The notes under the pieces: generated by a model
Told to the model about the DNA's origin: nothing
The model's database searches: none
The model's input: the letters and a program-made list of their open reading frames with translations, nothing else
Assembly: GCA_026874595.1 (NCBI GenBank)
Contig: CM049310.1
Span: forward strand, 44,173,058-44,237,057
From: Sipunculus nudus
Taxonomy: Eukaryota > Annelida > Sipuncula > Golfingiida > Sipunculidae
Direction of reading: 5' to 3'
Length of the DNA: 64,000 nt
Position numbers and translations under genes: made by a program
Shown: one piece after another, positions 49,087 to 59,856 of the stretch
Numbering within the stretch: the first letter of the stretch is position 1
Layout of the letters: each line of letters opens with the position of its first letter

Positions 49087-50825
49087 TGCCTGTGGGGTGT
49101 AATGGAATGTACTAATGTTTTCCCTTGACCATGGAGAATACACAGACCATAAAAGCATTCTCGCTAAAGCAACGAGATGTCTTTAAACACCACCCCTGCA
49201 CATTATTATGATTTTACTTTAGAGTTTCTATGTTACATGTTTACTGAGCCGCACGATAGTAGTCCAGCGTGCCAGTTCGCCTGTAACGCCTTTGTTCTGT
49301 CATATCATGCACGCTGGGATTAAAGTTAACCCCTTGACATCAACATTATAATCAACTCCTTTTGACTAGCACAATGTCATTACTCCAAGGAGAGTCACCA
49401 ATTACATCAGAGTGAGGGTGAAATTTGTATAGAAAATATCGATACTATGAGCTTTCAACAAATCTTTTCCACAATATACGAACATATCATTTCAACAACA
49501 AGTTTTATTTTACCTTTAATAGGCAAGCCCAAACGATATTATATCAGTCTTTAGTTTCTGGTGGAACCTCAAATTTTCGGGACATTACCAAAAAGAACTC
49601 ATTTTATTGAAAAAAATTGTTCTTCTTTGAAACTTACGTGGTTGATATGGACATTTAACTTGTTTACCTATTTGCTTCCTTCATTTCGTTGTGGAACTTC
49701 ATCATAAACGGCGACATGATAAATTACTGACTTATGCGGTAATATAGATCATGAGTGTATTAACTGGGGCGCAGATTGCACAAGTTGAGTCTCAAAGTTA
49801 TACATAAACTCCGTTTTAACAGTTTTGATGAGATAGCGGTAAGTCCTAGAACTCCTGTACACCGATAAGAAACGTCAGAGCGGAATGAGACAACTGTACA
49901 AGTGTGAACCCAAACTATACGTTCACATAGCTGATTCACTCAATGAAGTTGTCTCCAAGCCTGCTGGTAACCCTTCATGGAAAAGACTTTTTTCGTAACA
50001 CGGAAAAACTAAAAAAAATACTTGAAGTCCCTTTTTTATTCTCGCATAACGTGTACATACTTAACTAACTGCCATATGCACAATCCTGTATAAGAAATTA
50101 CTTATGTTATTCTGTATTTCTTTAAATCATGACGTGTATACAATAACTGCTCTATATATAATGACTGACACACACGCGCGCGATTTAACTTTCAACTTAG
50201 CAATTAAGGTGATCGATGATATAAAATTTGAATAAGAAATCATCCTGTGGACCGACACCATGCCCTATAATCTACATGCTTTGGTGCCGATAAACGTCGC
50301 ACGATAGGGCTCGCTATGATCGGCACCTGGCCTATTGTGTAAGATGCTCTTGTTCTAAAGTAATATTTAACTTATGGAAACAATTCTGGCACAGTGAAGA
50401 CGACAGAGGAATAAAAGAAATAATAAATGCAAGAATGCCGGAAATTTCACCAAGAAATTCTATGTTCAATATTTTTTATTACACTTATCACAAGCGTATC
50501 TCTACGTATTGATTGTAAACGCGGAGGAAAAAATCGGGGGAAAACGAAGCTTAAAACACAAGCTTCAGTCAACAAATCACAAAATGGCAGTGATGGTCAA
50601 AGCTTATTACAATAAAAAAGGTAAAAAGGTAAAGCGATAAATTTATTTTTTTAAAGTGACAATTTGAAACATACTGCTTGCATCGGTCCTTTAAATACTA
50701 GCCCAATGTCTTATTGAGTGTAATGAAGATGATTTTAACCCGACATGCATGCGCATTTAAGGAGCTGTTAAAGGTGGCAGTCATCTTAATTATCATCAAG
50801 ACGTAAAGAAGTCTCCTTCTTGTAG
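49087..50825. other. No recognisable gene
   Basis: AT-rich sequence with short frames only. Downstream exons of the minus-strand gene at 51.4 kb might lie here, but none could be identified with confidence. Confidence 0.45.
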
Positions 50826-50989
50826 CTTGGGCGGATCCAGGAGTTTTTTAAAAGGATGTCAGCAGGTACGAACAGGCCTCAAACTAAAAAATCTGTCTGG
50901 AAACCTTGAAAAAAGGTTGCAGCGGCTGAAAATTGATGGGGGGGGGACCGGACCCCCTGGAACCCCCCCCCCCCCCCGATCCGCTTCTG
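50826..50989. mobile_element. GGATCC-ended MITE-like repeat, copy 4
   Basis: It starts CTTGGGCGGATCCAGGAG and ends GATCCGCTTCTG, with AAGGTTGCAGCGGCTGAAAA, an 8-base G run and a 15-base C run inside. It matches copy 3 best. If the gene at 51.4 kb is real, this copy sits within or just downstream of it. Confidence 0.75.
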
Positions 50990-51111
50990 TATATGTTTTG
51001 TCAGGTACCAGTAATCTGCTGTCAGATTTAATGATAGCATGGGAGGCAAAAAAAAAGTTGAATACCGCATCGTTTCTCTTTAAAACAATGATTATTTTAT
51101 AATTTATTTAC

Positions 51112-51173
51112 CTGGAGCGGACCAGCCATAATTTGTTGCAACAAATAAGTTGATCTGTCGATCATTGTAAAGA
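51112..51173 (-). CDS. Candidate second exon of secreted-protein gene
   Basis: On the minus strand, TTTATATTTCTTAGGGCAG offers two AGs five bases apart. Using the second gives a 62-base exon that continues exon 1 in frame (phase 1) without a stop and ends at a good donor, CAG then GTAAAT. Using the first gives 67 bases and a stop in the phase set by exon 1. A second frame of the same segment is also open (including NLFVATNYGWSAP), so the reading frame is not secure. The intron to exon 1 would be 226 bases. Confidence 0.3.
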
Positions 51174-51399
51174 CTGCCCTAAGAAATATAAATGGGCAAT
51201 AGTCTTTATAATAATCACCAGTAAAATAACGTTTTACTTTGATTCCTCTTGATGTCGTTTGGAACGTGGCTATATCTGATCACCAGTTTGTTTCAAAGGT
51301 TGAAAAACTCTTCAAAGGAGAAGTTCGATACATTTATTATTATATTCCTTAAAATAATTATTAGCAAAATAATTCATATATATGCTCGTTGAACCTTAC

Positions 51400-51460
51400 C
51401 AGATATAATTTGTAGCGTCGCAATGAGAAGGATGAAAAGCACGGAAATAAGTTTGTCCAT
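51400..51460 (-). CDS. First coding exon of a secreted or membrane protein
   Basis: ATG at 51460-51458 in a good initiation context (G at -3, G at +4) opens 20 codons plus one base. They encode MDKLISVLFILLIATLQ and three more residues, the last being Ser: a short charged start, then a long hydrophobic core, which is a signal peptide or signal anchor. Exon 1 ends at a strong donor, G then GTAAGG (51399-51394). A phase-1 intron right after the signal peptide is common in metazoan secreted proteins. A TATA box lies about 155 bases upstream. The mature protein is unknown. Confidence 0.55.
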
Positions 51461-51614
51461 CTCGAAACCTTTCCGTTTGTAGAAGTACCGGAAACTCTCG
51501 CTTCGTCTGCTACTCACAATGCAGTTGCTTCAAGCCACGGTGTCTGTCGTTACCCGCGCAAGGTTGGGTGCTTGTCGTCCAAAGTTCGGGGTGCAAGGCA
51601 GTTGGTGAAGTCCG

Positions 51615-51621
51615 TATATAT
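51615..51621 (-). promoter_or_regulatory. TATA box upstream of signal-peptide exon
   Basis: On the minus strand ACCATATATACGG lies about 155 bases before the ATG, which would place transcription start near 51585-51590 and give a 5' UTR of about 125 bases. The surrounding 51.5-51.7 kb is noticeably richer in CG dinucleotides than most of the window. Supported by position only. Confidence 0.35.
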
Positions 51622-51639
51622 GGTGTTTTGGTGGAGTTT

Positions 51640-52723
51640 TCTTAAGTCGCCGTGCGTGTCGTTTGATTAATATCCAACTTATCACAAGGTCGTCACGAGT
51701 GGGAGCATATATGCCGGAGGTGCCAAGAAACAAAAGCCGGCCTTCACCTAGTATGTAAGACCTTTATATGACACTTGGCTGCATTTACGTGGTAGAGTCC
51801 AACCTTTCACGGAACACAGCCCATGCGTGTGTCTGGTGCCCAGTTGTGCATTGTGGTCTCTCAATCGATCGCCGTATGTGAAAAGAGAGCAGCACTGGGC
51901 GGACTTTAATGAGGGTCTATCCGTGAGATATTGACTCCGACGTCGAGCACCCACCCACCCATCCGGCGCCCGCTATACAGTATCATACTCAAACTCGTGC
52001 TCTAGCAAATGTCATTTTAAAAACTTGTGTTGAACTTTCGTCTATGTAAATTAATGTTTTTCCTGAACTAGCTTCCAGCCTGCCAGCGAGCGGACCCAGC
52101 AACAATATGGAAAGTGTGCTCTTATGCCAAGCGTGATAGCATACACTTCGCGTCAAGAAACGCCAAGTGGAAATTATTGTTCCACTGATGTTTACTTTCA
52201 TGAAACTCCATATGTTGACTTTATCTCCAGAAAGAATAATATGTTTTATGCATTCTTACATGTTAAGCCGTCTTACATACACGATTGATAACAGGACTTA
52301 CTTACTACTTAGCTGATCAATAAAACAAACTTTTTATGGCGGAAGGTTTCCTTCCTTCCTGCAGGCTGGTCTGAGTGACATTTTTTTAGGAAACATGAAG
52401 AAAAATAAAATGAAACAAGAATATCATTTTGATACAAACTAGCTTTGAAATCGCAAGGAATGTTAACCGAACAAAGCACGCAATGCCACACGTTACGTAT
52501 TCTTTGACATATGGCTATAAATACAGTTGTTCCCCTTCAATTTTCCCATGATCGCAAGTACAAGCAAACTCATATATAGGTCTACTATATAACACATGAA
52601 ATTGTTTTTAAAAAAATTCTACCGGAAGAATATATATGAAGGATGTATTTTTTTTTAACCACACTTAAATCAGAAATAGAAGACAAATTTTTTGTTTAGA
52701 ACAATAAACTTAGTGCCTACTAC
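51640..52723. other. Upstream region, no further gene recognised
   Basis: Relatively CG-dinucleotide-rich from about 51.55 to 52.1 kb, then AT-rich. Several 60-70 codon frames exist, none recognisable. Confidence 0.45.
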
Positions 52724-52898
52724 CTTTTCGTATAGTAAAAGCTATTTCTTCTTGGGTGTTTTCTTTTAATACGGCCACTGGTATTCGTTTAATAACTACG
52801 GTGCATATTTCATCTCTCTTTTTATCGAAATCCACAGTGTCTACGACCGATTCATGTTTTTTTAATTTCTTAAATATTTTACAAATTCCGATATTCAT
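52724..52898 (-). CDS. Candidate first exon, intracellular protein of unknown family
   Basis: From ATG at 52898 the minus strand reads 58 codons plus one base to a donor-like AAAAG then GTAGTAG. The product starts MNIGICKIFKKLKKHES and continues with DTVDFDKKRDEI and IPVAVLKENTQEEIAFTIRK. It is charged, with alternating hydrophobic residues as in a folded domain, and is unlike the low-complexity translations around it. The initiation context is weak and the donor imperfect. Without splicing the frame ends four codons later. No family recognised. Confidence 0.3.
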
Positions 52899-54630
52899 AA
52901 CATAAATTACTTGTATTCTTTCTTACTGATTTTCTTTTGTAATCCTTCAAATATCATCATATCTGTCAGAAGAAATGTTATAACCAGTTTCCAAAGGTCT
53001 CTAACAAGATTTTTTCACCAATGACTCACAAGATATTTTTCTTTTTATTATATTATATAATTTAACAAAGTCAATGCAAATGTTTTAATCCTTTTGGTTT
53101 CTTTAATCCTATGGGTATGAAAAAATGAGTTGTTCAAACCCAGACTATATTTCACAATAGATATCTAGATAACTGAAATATCTGCAAAGCACATTATTCG
53201 TACAGGGAAGAAAAAAAATATAAAAAAATGTTTTCTTCGGACAAATAGGATGGTATTAAACCTAAATTACTGATTCGGGTTAAAAAGGTTACCCGAAGCA
53301 CAGTGGGTTTGTTTGTAGCAACTATTTCGTAAGACTTTATAGTATTAGGGCGTCGCGTTGTGAGTCACTTCTCTGTACATGGAAGTAGATGTTTTTAGAA
53401 TTCCGGTAATGTTTGACAGACGCAGCCTTATGGACTTCGTGGATGGAGATACACAAGGTTGAACCAGCTATTAGCCACCACATGCTTAGGTTAGCAAATT
53501 CAGTCGGTTCAAGAAAGAAAGAAAGGAAGGAGGGAAGAAACAGTTTATTCTTCCAATTCCGGTTCAACGTTTCAGTAACAAACATCAGGATTCTATTTTA
53601 GCATAACAAATTAATCATAACCATACATGTGCATATAAAGTAAAATAAAATAATTTAATACATAGGATAGACACTTTTTTTACATTGGAATGCCGTAAAA
53701 ATTTCATGAGGTTCGGTTCATGATTGCGCAAGTTATGTTGTCCACACACGCACGGACCCTTGCCCTCTAGGCAGAGTAAATACACAGCACACACTGTCAT
53801 ACCGTTTTATATTGTGAAGTTACAAGGACACGTCAGTTATTTTTAAAAGGGATTGAAGGGGTGAAGCAAAAATAACATGAGGAAATGTATTAGAAAAATT
53901 CATTACATAACCAGTAATAAAAAGCTTAAAACTAAATATATAAAATATATACAGAAGTAAAAAAAAATCTGCCACAACGATAACGCATTTTTAGTTTATT
54001 CTTAAATCATCATGCTTGAGATGTGAACTTGTTCAGATAAGAAGTAAAAATGTTAAGTAAAATATCAATTCACAATCTTTAAAAAAAGCATCTTTGATAT
54101 TTAGTTACTCTAAATCTTAAATCCTTCATTAGGTTTAAATACAGTTTAGATTTAGATTATGTGAGATCATTGATTTAGGAACGTTTGTTAATACGAGAAT
54201 CATTATCATTAATTATGTGTGTACGAAGAACAAACGAACTCGTGGATGGTCTTTAAGAATAAAGCACACTGCCTAGAACCGGACCAACAAGAGTAAGACT
54301 CTATTGTTAAGGGTTTGTTGGCTTCATCATCTGACCCGCAATGGACTGCGACTTCTAAATACACAGAAGGCGTAGGTATAAATGTGGTGAAACGGCTTAT
54401 GTAGTCCGTTCAAGTTCTTTGGACAAGAATTCTTTCATTGCAATTTACATAAACATGGGTGTTTATGGACTTGTAAGGACTTGACGGAAAAAAGTAATAT
54501 TTTGCAAGCATGCACATGTGAAATGTAAACAGAAGGTGTCTTTGAAATTTAACAAATTTTTATTGAATAGTTTTACAGTTTACGGGGAAGGATGGGAATA
54601 AAGTAGGAATCACTTGTCACTTAAAAGCAC
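52899..54630. other. No recognisable gene
   Basis: AT-rich with A/T runs and an AAAG/AAGG patch at about 53511-53540. Nothing supported. Confidence 0.5.
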
Positions 54631-54639
54631 TTTCTGGTG

Positions 54640-55164
54640 TAGCCCGATTTAATCGGACTCAAAATTATTAGGCCCCGCCATATATTGAGTTTGATAGCCA
54701 TAGAGCGAGAGATTTTAAAGTATAAGCCAGGGTATACGTAACAGAACCATTCCATCTTCTTTCACTGCCTGTTTACTGCTTAACAACAAGACACAGGATT
54801 ACACCATTTTGACATCAATAAGTATGTGTATGATGGGTTCGATCTTGGATCTTCATTTTTAAACATTTACTGAACTTTTCACCAGAGGCATATCAGCGAG
54901 TTTAGCAGAGATGGAGAAAAAAAGTCGTATTGGCACACTTGAATACCTCCCTGGGAGCCTCGCGTACTCGAAAGACTGAGAGCCAGACTTTTGTTACATA
55001 TTGAAGACTGTGGCGCGCTGTCACGGGGTTTAACCCCGTTTTAACAGTGGTTAGAAGGGCACAGGGTGGTGTGTAGTCTGAGGCTAATATTGTAGAAACT
55101 CTCACTGTATGAGTATCGGACTCCATATATGGCAGGGCCTTATAATATTGATTAAATCGGGCTA
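54640..55164. mobile_element. Mutator-like non-autonomous element
   Basis: The ends TAGCCCGATTTAATC and its exact complement start terminal inverted repeats that can be followed for about 90 bases (54640-54728 with 55076-55164), sharing GCCATATAT and GAGAG words. TTTCTGGTG directly flanks both ends (54631-54639, 55165-55173), a perfect 9-bp target duplication. Long TIRs with a 9-bp duplication fit Mutator-like elements. The minus-strand frame 54902-55222 runs past the right end and shows no transposase motif. Confidence 0.85.
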
Positions 55165-55173
55165 TTTCTGGTG

Positions 55174-56073
55174 CAATAAATCCTACCTTACGGTCAAGTC
55201 GTGGATGATTGGCATACGTCACAGTTTAAAGTGACCGGAAACTGCCACACCCGCCATGCCCTTTCTCTGCACTAAATTTTGGACGTGCTTGGGTTTTCCT
55301 GGATCGACGAAGCTCATAAGTAACCGTATAACTGCATATATTCAATGCAGTGTTAATGCGATTATTGTGTATGTCAAATAGCATAATAACAAAGTGATTT
55401 GTCATGGCGTGCCAGGTGAAAAGTAAAGCTATCTCTAAATATAGTTTTGTTTTCATACTATATTTAGAAATAACAATATGCATATTTTCGTAGACCACAT
55501 AAGACGATAGGTATGACGTCACGTCCGCCTGTTAAAAGCTGACATGAGTGACTGTAAGCTGTCACTGTTCTTGCAAATTGATCAATGTTTACATGACCGC
55601 GGTTACTTCAGTGACTTGTAGATCGGTCACTCACATCCCTATTGTACACATCGATTGTACATTATCATTACGATATGGAAACATAATCCGGCCCACCATT
55701 GTTAGTGGGAGCAGGCGTGTTCTTAATATCTCTCAATATCAAAACACCCACCCACCCTCTGCATGAAGGAGATATTAACCCCATACCTTTTTTAATTAAG
55801 AAGTTCTTCGAAGAAATTTAAAGATTTACTCCCAGGGAAACTTTCTTTTGTTTCAAATAAACCAATTTTTATACACATTAACAGTTTTATGTTAAATTAT
55901 CCAGCGCTTATATACACACCGTATTACATATAAACCATGTTAATGGTAATTCTATACCCAAAAAGCGAGAGTAATGTTCTAGGTTCACCTTTATTCACTT
56001 ATTAAGTACAAGCATAAAGAGATTTCGCTGTCAAATAAATCAAATTATAATTTCACTATGTGCCTCGTCTTTA
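55174..56073. other. No gene; one hairpin
   Basis: 55430-55445 and 55457-55472 pair at 15 of 16 bases around an 11-base loop. A 98-codon minus frame (55226-55522) overlaps it and is not recognised. Confidence 0.5.
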
Positions 56074-56150
56074 ATGATTGAATGAATGAATGAATGAACG
56101 AATGAATGAATGAATGAATGAATGAATGAATGAATGAATGAATGAATAGG
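56074..56150. repeat. (TGAA)n microsatellite, probable LINE tail
   Basis: About 18 TGAA units with one AACG variant. Read on the minus strand it is (TTCA)n, placed where the 3' end of the LINE at 56.2-58.8 kb would lie. Confidence 0.92.
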
Positions 56151-56388
56151 TGAATATTGTATTCAGATAAATAAGGGCTGAGGCCCATAGTTCCATATAC
56201 GCATATATTACATGTTATAAAACAAAATAAACAACAATGTTCACAAACTGAATAAATAACATTAAAAAAAAGAAAAGAGAAAAAAATAGTAAACAAATAA
56301 TAATACATGATTCATTCAAAATATCAACAAAAGAAAATCATCATGTAGTGGTCATTTCAACCATATATATATAAGATTAAAATATAAA

Positions 56389-56730
56389 AGTTAAAATATA
56401 CACAAATATGCATGTACTTACATATAAATTCACACACATATATGCATATACATACCTACATACAAGACATATAATCATAAAATACATGTAATATATACAA
56501 ATGTGTCTAGATTAATACGGTTTTTAGTGAAGTTTTACATATTTAACTCTCTTTAACTTTTTAAGTTAAAATATACACAAATATGCATGTACTTACATAT
56601 AAATTCACACACATATATACATATTCATACCTACATACAAGACATATAATCATAAAATACATGTAATATATACAAATGAGTCTAGATTAATACGGTTTTA
56701 AGTGAAGTTTTACATATTTAACTCTCTTTA
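56389..56730. repeat. 175-bp tandem duplication
   Basis: 56389-56555 and 56564-56730 are nearly identical: both start AGTTAAAATATACACAAATA and end ATTTAACTCTCTTTA, offset exactly 175 bases. Few differences are visible, so the duplication is young relative to the LINE decay. Confidence 0.93.
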
Positions 56731-57149
56731 TGTGTACAATTTACTTAACTCTTGATATACATGTATAATAGTATTTAAAAATTGTTATACTCAGCATTCC
56801 AAGGACCCGCATTGAACACAGCTTCCCGCAGATGGTCAAGCTGTAAGCTGGCCAAGCGGGTCCCAACAGGGCCGAATAGCATAGTATCTCATTTATTTTT
56901 ATCTATTCATATATACATATACACAAATATGCATACAAATGTACATATATCTATAAACCAATATACATATACTCACATATAAATACACGTACATATATAC
57001 ATATACACATTTTATATCTTTATTTTTTTAACAAAGTATACAAAGTAATATTCTATTATTGAAAATTATAACCAAACAAGACAAGTATTTAAGATTTAAT
57101 CAGATGTTTAATCTATTTAATTTTATCATTAAATTACAATTGAATTATT

Positions 57150-58793
57150 TTTCTTTTGAAGGCATAGTGCACAAATGCTGCCAAACTGTTAATAACAGCA
57201 GGATTTGTATTTGACATAGGAGATGTGAAAGATCATCTGCCTAATTTAGAAAATATAATATAATATCTGTCAGTTCATTGTATAAAGGACCTACAGTATA
57301 AAGTGATATTCATTTTCAGCTATACAGATTCTCCGAGTTTCAAACGTATAACAGTTTCTTTGTGTCCAGTGTATATCTTCCTTTCTCAATTTGTAAATCA
57401 TATGAAGAGCATTTTAACCGAGCTAATCTTATCTTATGACTATTATTTTTAACAACATTCAAATACAGTTCCATAGAAAACGATTTAAATACAGAGTATG
57501 TATCCAAACTCCTGTTATTGGAGATGTTACTAATCCATTCTTATAAACAGTTGTCTTTGAGACTCTGCTGTAACTCAAAGAGAAACAAATTTGTATCTCC
57601 TATATCTTCGAGTATACAAGTATATCAAATTCAAGTGAAACAGTACATCATTAATTTTGTTGCTCATTTTCCCCTTTATTCATCAAGACGATATAACTAT
57701 ACATATTCATTATTGTTCTAGATATCTTTTCTGTGTCATTCATAATAATTTTGTCCAATATGTAATACATCTCAATAAATAATGAGTTTTCAATGGCCAC
57801 CGTCCACATTCACCAAATGCCACAGAAAATTGTGAAAAAAGAATTTATCTTAAGAAAATATTAACAGAATATAGTTTGTACTGATTCAATATTATCACAG
57901 CTTTCCCCACAATTCACTGCCATAACACAAGTTTGGCATAATCACTCTATCCAAAAAAAAAATGAAAAAAAAATCTACTGTTAAGAAATTATAAGAATCT
58001 ATAAATTGCTTAATGACTGCTTTATTGGCTTGATTTACTGGATGTTGTTTCCTTTTTGACCATTTAAGAAGACTAGTAAAAATTTCCCCCAATTATATGT
58101 AACTGCTACCTACTTCTAGTTGTTTTTGTTTATTATACAATTTTTATAATTTCTTAAGATGCCTCCATTTTTAAATATTTGTTTTATCTATATTAACTTT
58201 CAGCCCATAGCATCACGAAAAGTTTCTTATTTATAAATTTGAAACTGTTACCTTCCAACTGTATCTGCAAAACATACAACATCATCTGCGAACATGAGCA
58301 TTGGAATGAATTTGCCTCCGGGCTTATATATATAATTTCTTCCTCAGAATGCAGAGCAAATTATAATTCATTCATAAAAATGTAAATAACAAAGGACTAA
58401 TCATAAAACCCTGTCTTGTTCCTACAATACAGGAAATACCATCAATTAAACCAATACTAGTTACAACACAAGACTTCAATTTTAAATACATAGATTTCAA
58501 GATGTTATATAATTTTACCTCTGGTGCCTTTTTTTTATGAAGGACATGAGATTATAACTGATGCTGAATACCATATAAAGCTTGGAGAAATCTATGAATA
58601 TTGCATAAAATCTGCTTTTTTTCTTTGATAAATAAGATTCAGTTAGTGCCATAAGATAAGAGTGAACATGTTATCCATTGTGCTACAGTTTCTTCGATAA
58701 CCTGCTTGTTCTTCTATAAAATTTTCATGATTTTCAGCCCATCATATCAACTTTACATTTAAAATTTTGGTGAATAATTTGCCTATTACGGCG
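57150..58793 (-). pseudogene. LINE reverse-transcriptase pseudogene
   Basis: Read through many stops and frameshifts on the minus strand. Motifs in order: NAVIGKLFTKILN and EEQAGYRRNCSTMDNMFTL (about 58640-58790), FIDFSK (about 58590), the catalytic FADD in PMLMFADDVVCFADT (about 58252-58296; FADD replaces the usual YADD), DRVIMPNLCYGSELWG (about 57900-57950), then VQTIF..YFLKINS and GECGRWPL, and a C-terminal ISL..VGPLYNELTDI like the zinc-ribbon-like tail of such LINEs. The order is that of the RT palm, thumb and C-terminal domain of CR1/L2/Nimb-like elements, though the clade cannot be fixed by eye. Confidence 0.85.
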
Positions 58794-58799
58794 TTAACT

Positions 58800-59589
58800 G
58801 GATCGGCGACATTTACCCTGTTTCCATTCGGTCGCCTTCAGGTGTGTATACTTAATTTTCATCCAAATTTCAGTTTACGATAAACGCCTGTAGGTTCTCT
58901 TCCGCTGAAAACCATTTCTACCAAAAAACCCATGTCTTAAAAGCACGATATTTTCTATTTTACGAAAAACGTGTATGTCTTTCCATTTTTATCGATTTAG
59001 AGTTTTCCTCTTTTAAGCTGACGGAAGTGGACACATCGAGTGAATAAAAACCCTGATTCCCGGGATCCAATTATTTAGATGATGGTACAAAACGTGATTA
59101 AATATTATGGCACAACACTAAAAACAAAGCAGAACGCCCACGCAGAGGAAGACTTTGCCTTGCCTCGTATGTTATCGAATTCGTAGGATTCCCTGACTTG
59201 TTGACACTGCACTACAAAGTTTATTGACCTTTAACCTATCTGAAAGCCAGGCAATGGTAAAGGAGGGCGTGGTTAATTCTCCTAGTTTTTCAAGACAAAC
59301 ATTATGCAATAGTTCATGTCTTCCATTTACAACAAAGACGCAACGGCCATTACCTTGGACTGTTTACTCAAATAGTCACTTTGTTGCTAAAAGCTCTCAT
59401 AGCAAAAAGATAGTTTTGACTAAATTAAGGTTCGTGTTCAAAATTCAGATCCTGAATCTCAGAATAAATCATCCTGCGTGTATTTTTAATATATTTCTCG
59501 TACATATAGGCCGACTTTTCGCTTTGATTCTGAGTTTTCTTAGAGCTCCTATGTACCTCCCATTCCCCAACCCCCAGAATAATTGAAAG
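58800..59589. other. No recognisable gene
   Basis: AT-rich sequence with short frames only (the longest, 59224-59586, lacks an early ATG). Nothing supported. Confidence 0.5.
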
Positions 59590-59856
59590 TTTGCACCAGT
59601 TTCTGAATAACTTATGCACTGATCACCATAATTAAATGCAAGCATATTAATCACGAAATGTTTCATCATTTCCTGAAGACTAGTTGCGCCACCTGTATTT
59701 CAAATTTTTAATCATATTTTCTCTATTTTTAGACCTTCTAACGGAGCAGTCGTCCGTTAATTAGGCACAACTCATAACCGCTGAACCTGGAATCTTTTTA
59801 CTTGACATCCAGGTTGGTCCATGAAAGTTCTCTTTGGAAACATGAAATTATATTAC
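59590..59856 (-). repeat. Stray inverted monomer of the 336-bp repeat
   Basis: The reverse complement aligns with most of one monomer of the 7.7-9.2 kb array: TTTCTGAATAAC...CACTGATCACCAT, TTGCGCCACCTGTATTT, a TTTTCTCTATTTTTA word, AACCGCTGAACCTGGAATCTT, CTTGACATCCAGGT and GGTCCATGAAAG occur in the expected order. It lacks the palindromic and hairpin ends. Confidence 0.8.

Larger units (their letters stand above)
56151..58793 (-). mobile_element. Decayed LINE (3' half), minus strand
   Basis: Recognisable reverse-transcriptase sequence begins abruptly at about 58793 and the coding similarity ends near 57150. The 56.15-56.33 kb piece translates to a short tail (YGTMGLSPYLSEYNIH) that I judge to be 3' UTR of the same kind of element, followed by the (TTCA)n tail. 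The 56.34-57.06 kb part between is ACATAT-rich and contains a 175-bp tandem duplication. It could be expanded UTR or a later insertion. No target duplication found. Confidence 0.65.

Noticed and set aside
54902-55222. 106-codon frame overlapping the Mutator-like element
   Set aside because: It runs across the element's right terminus into flanking DNA and shows no transposase residues, so it is not the element's own gene.
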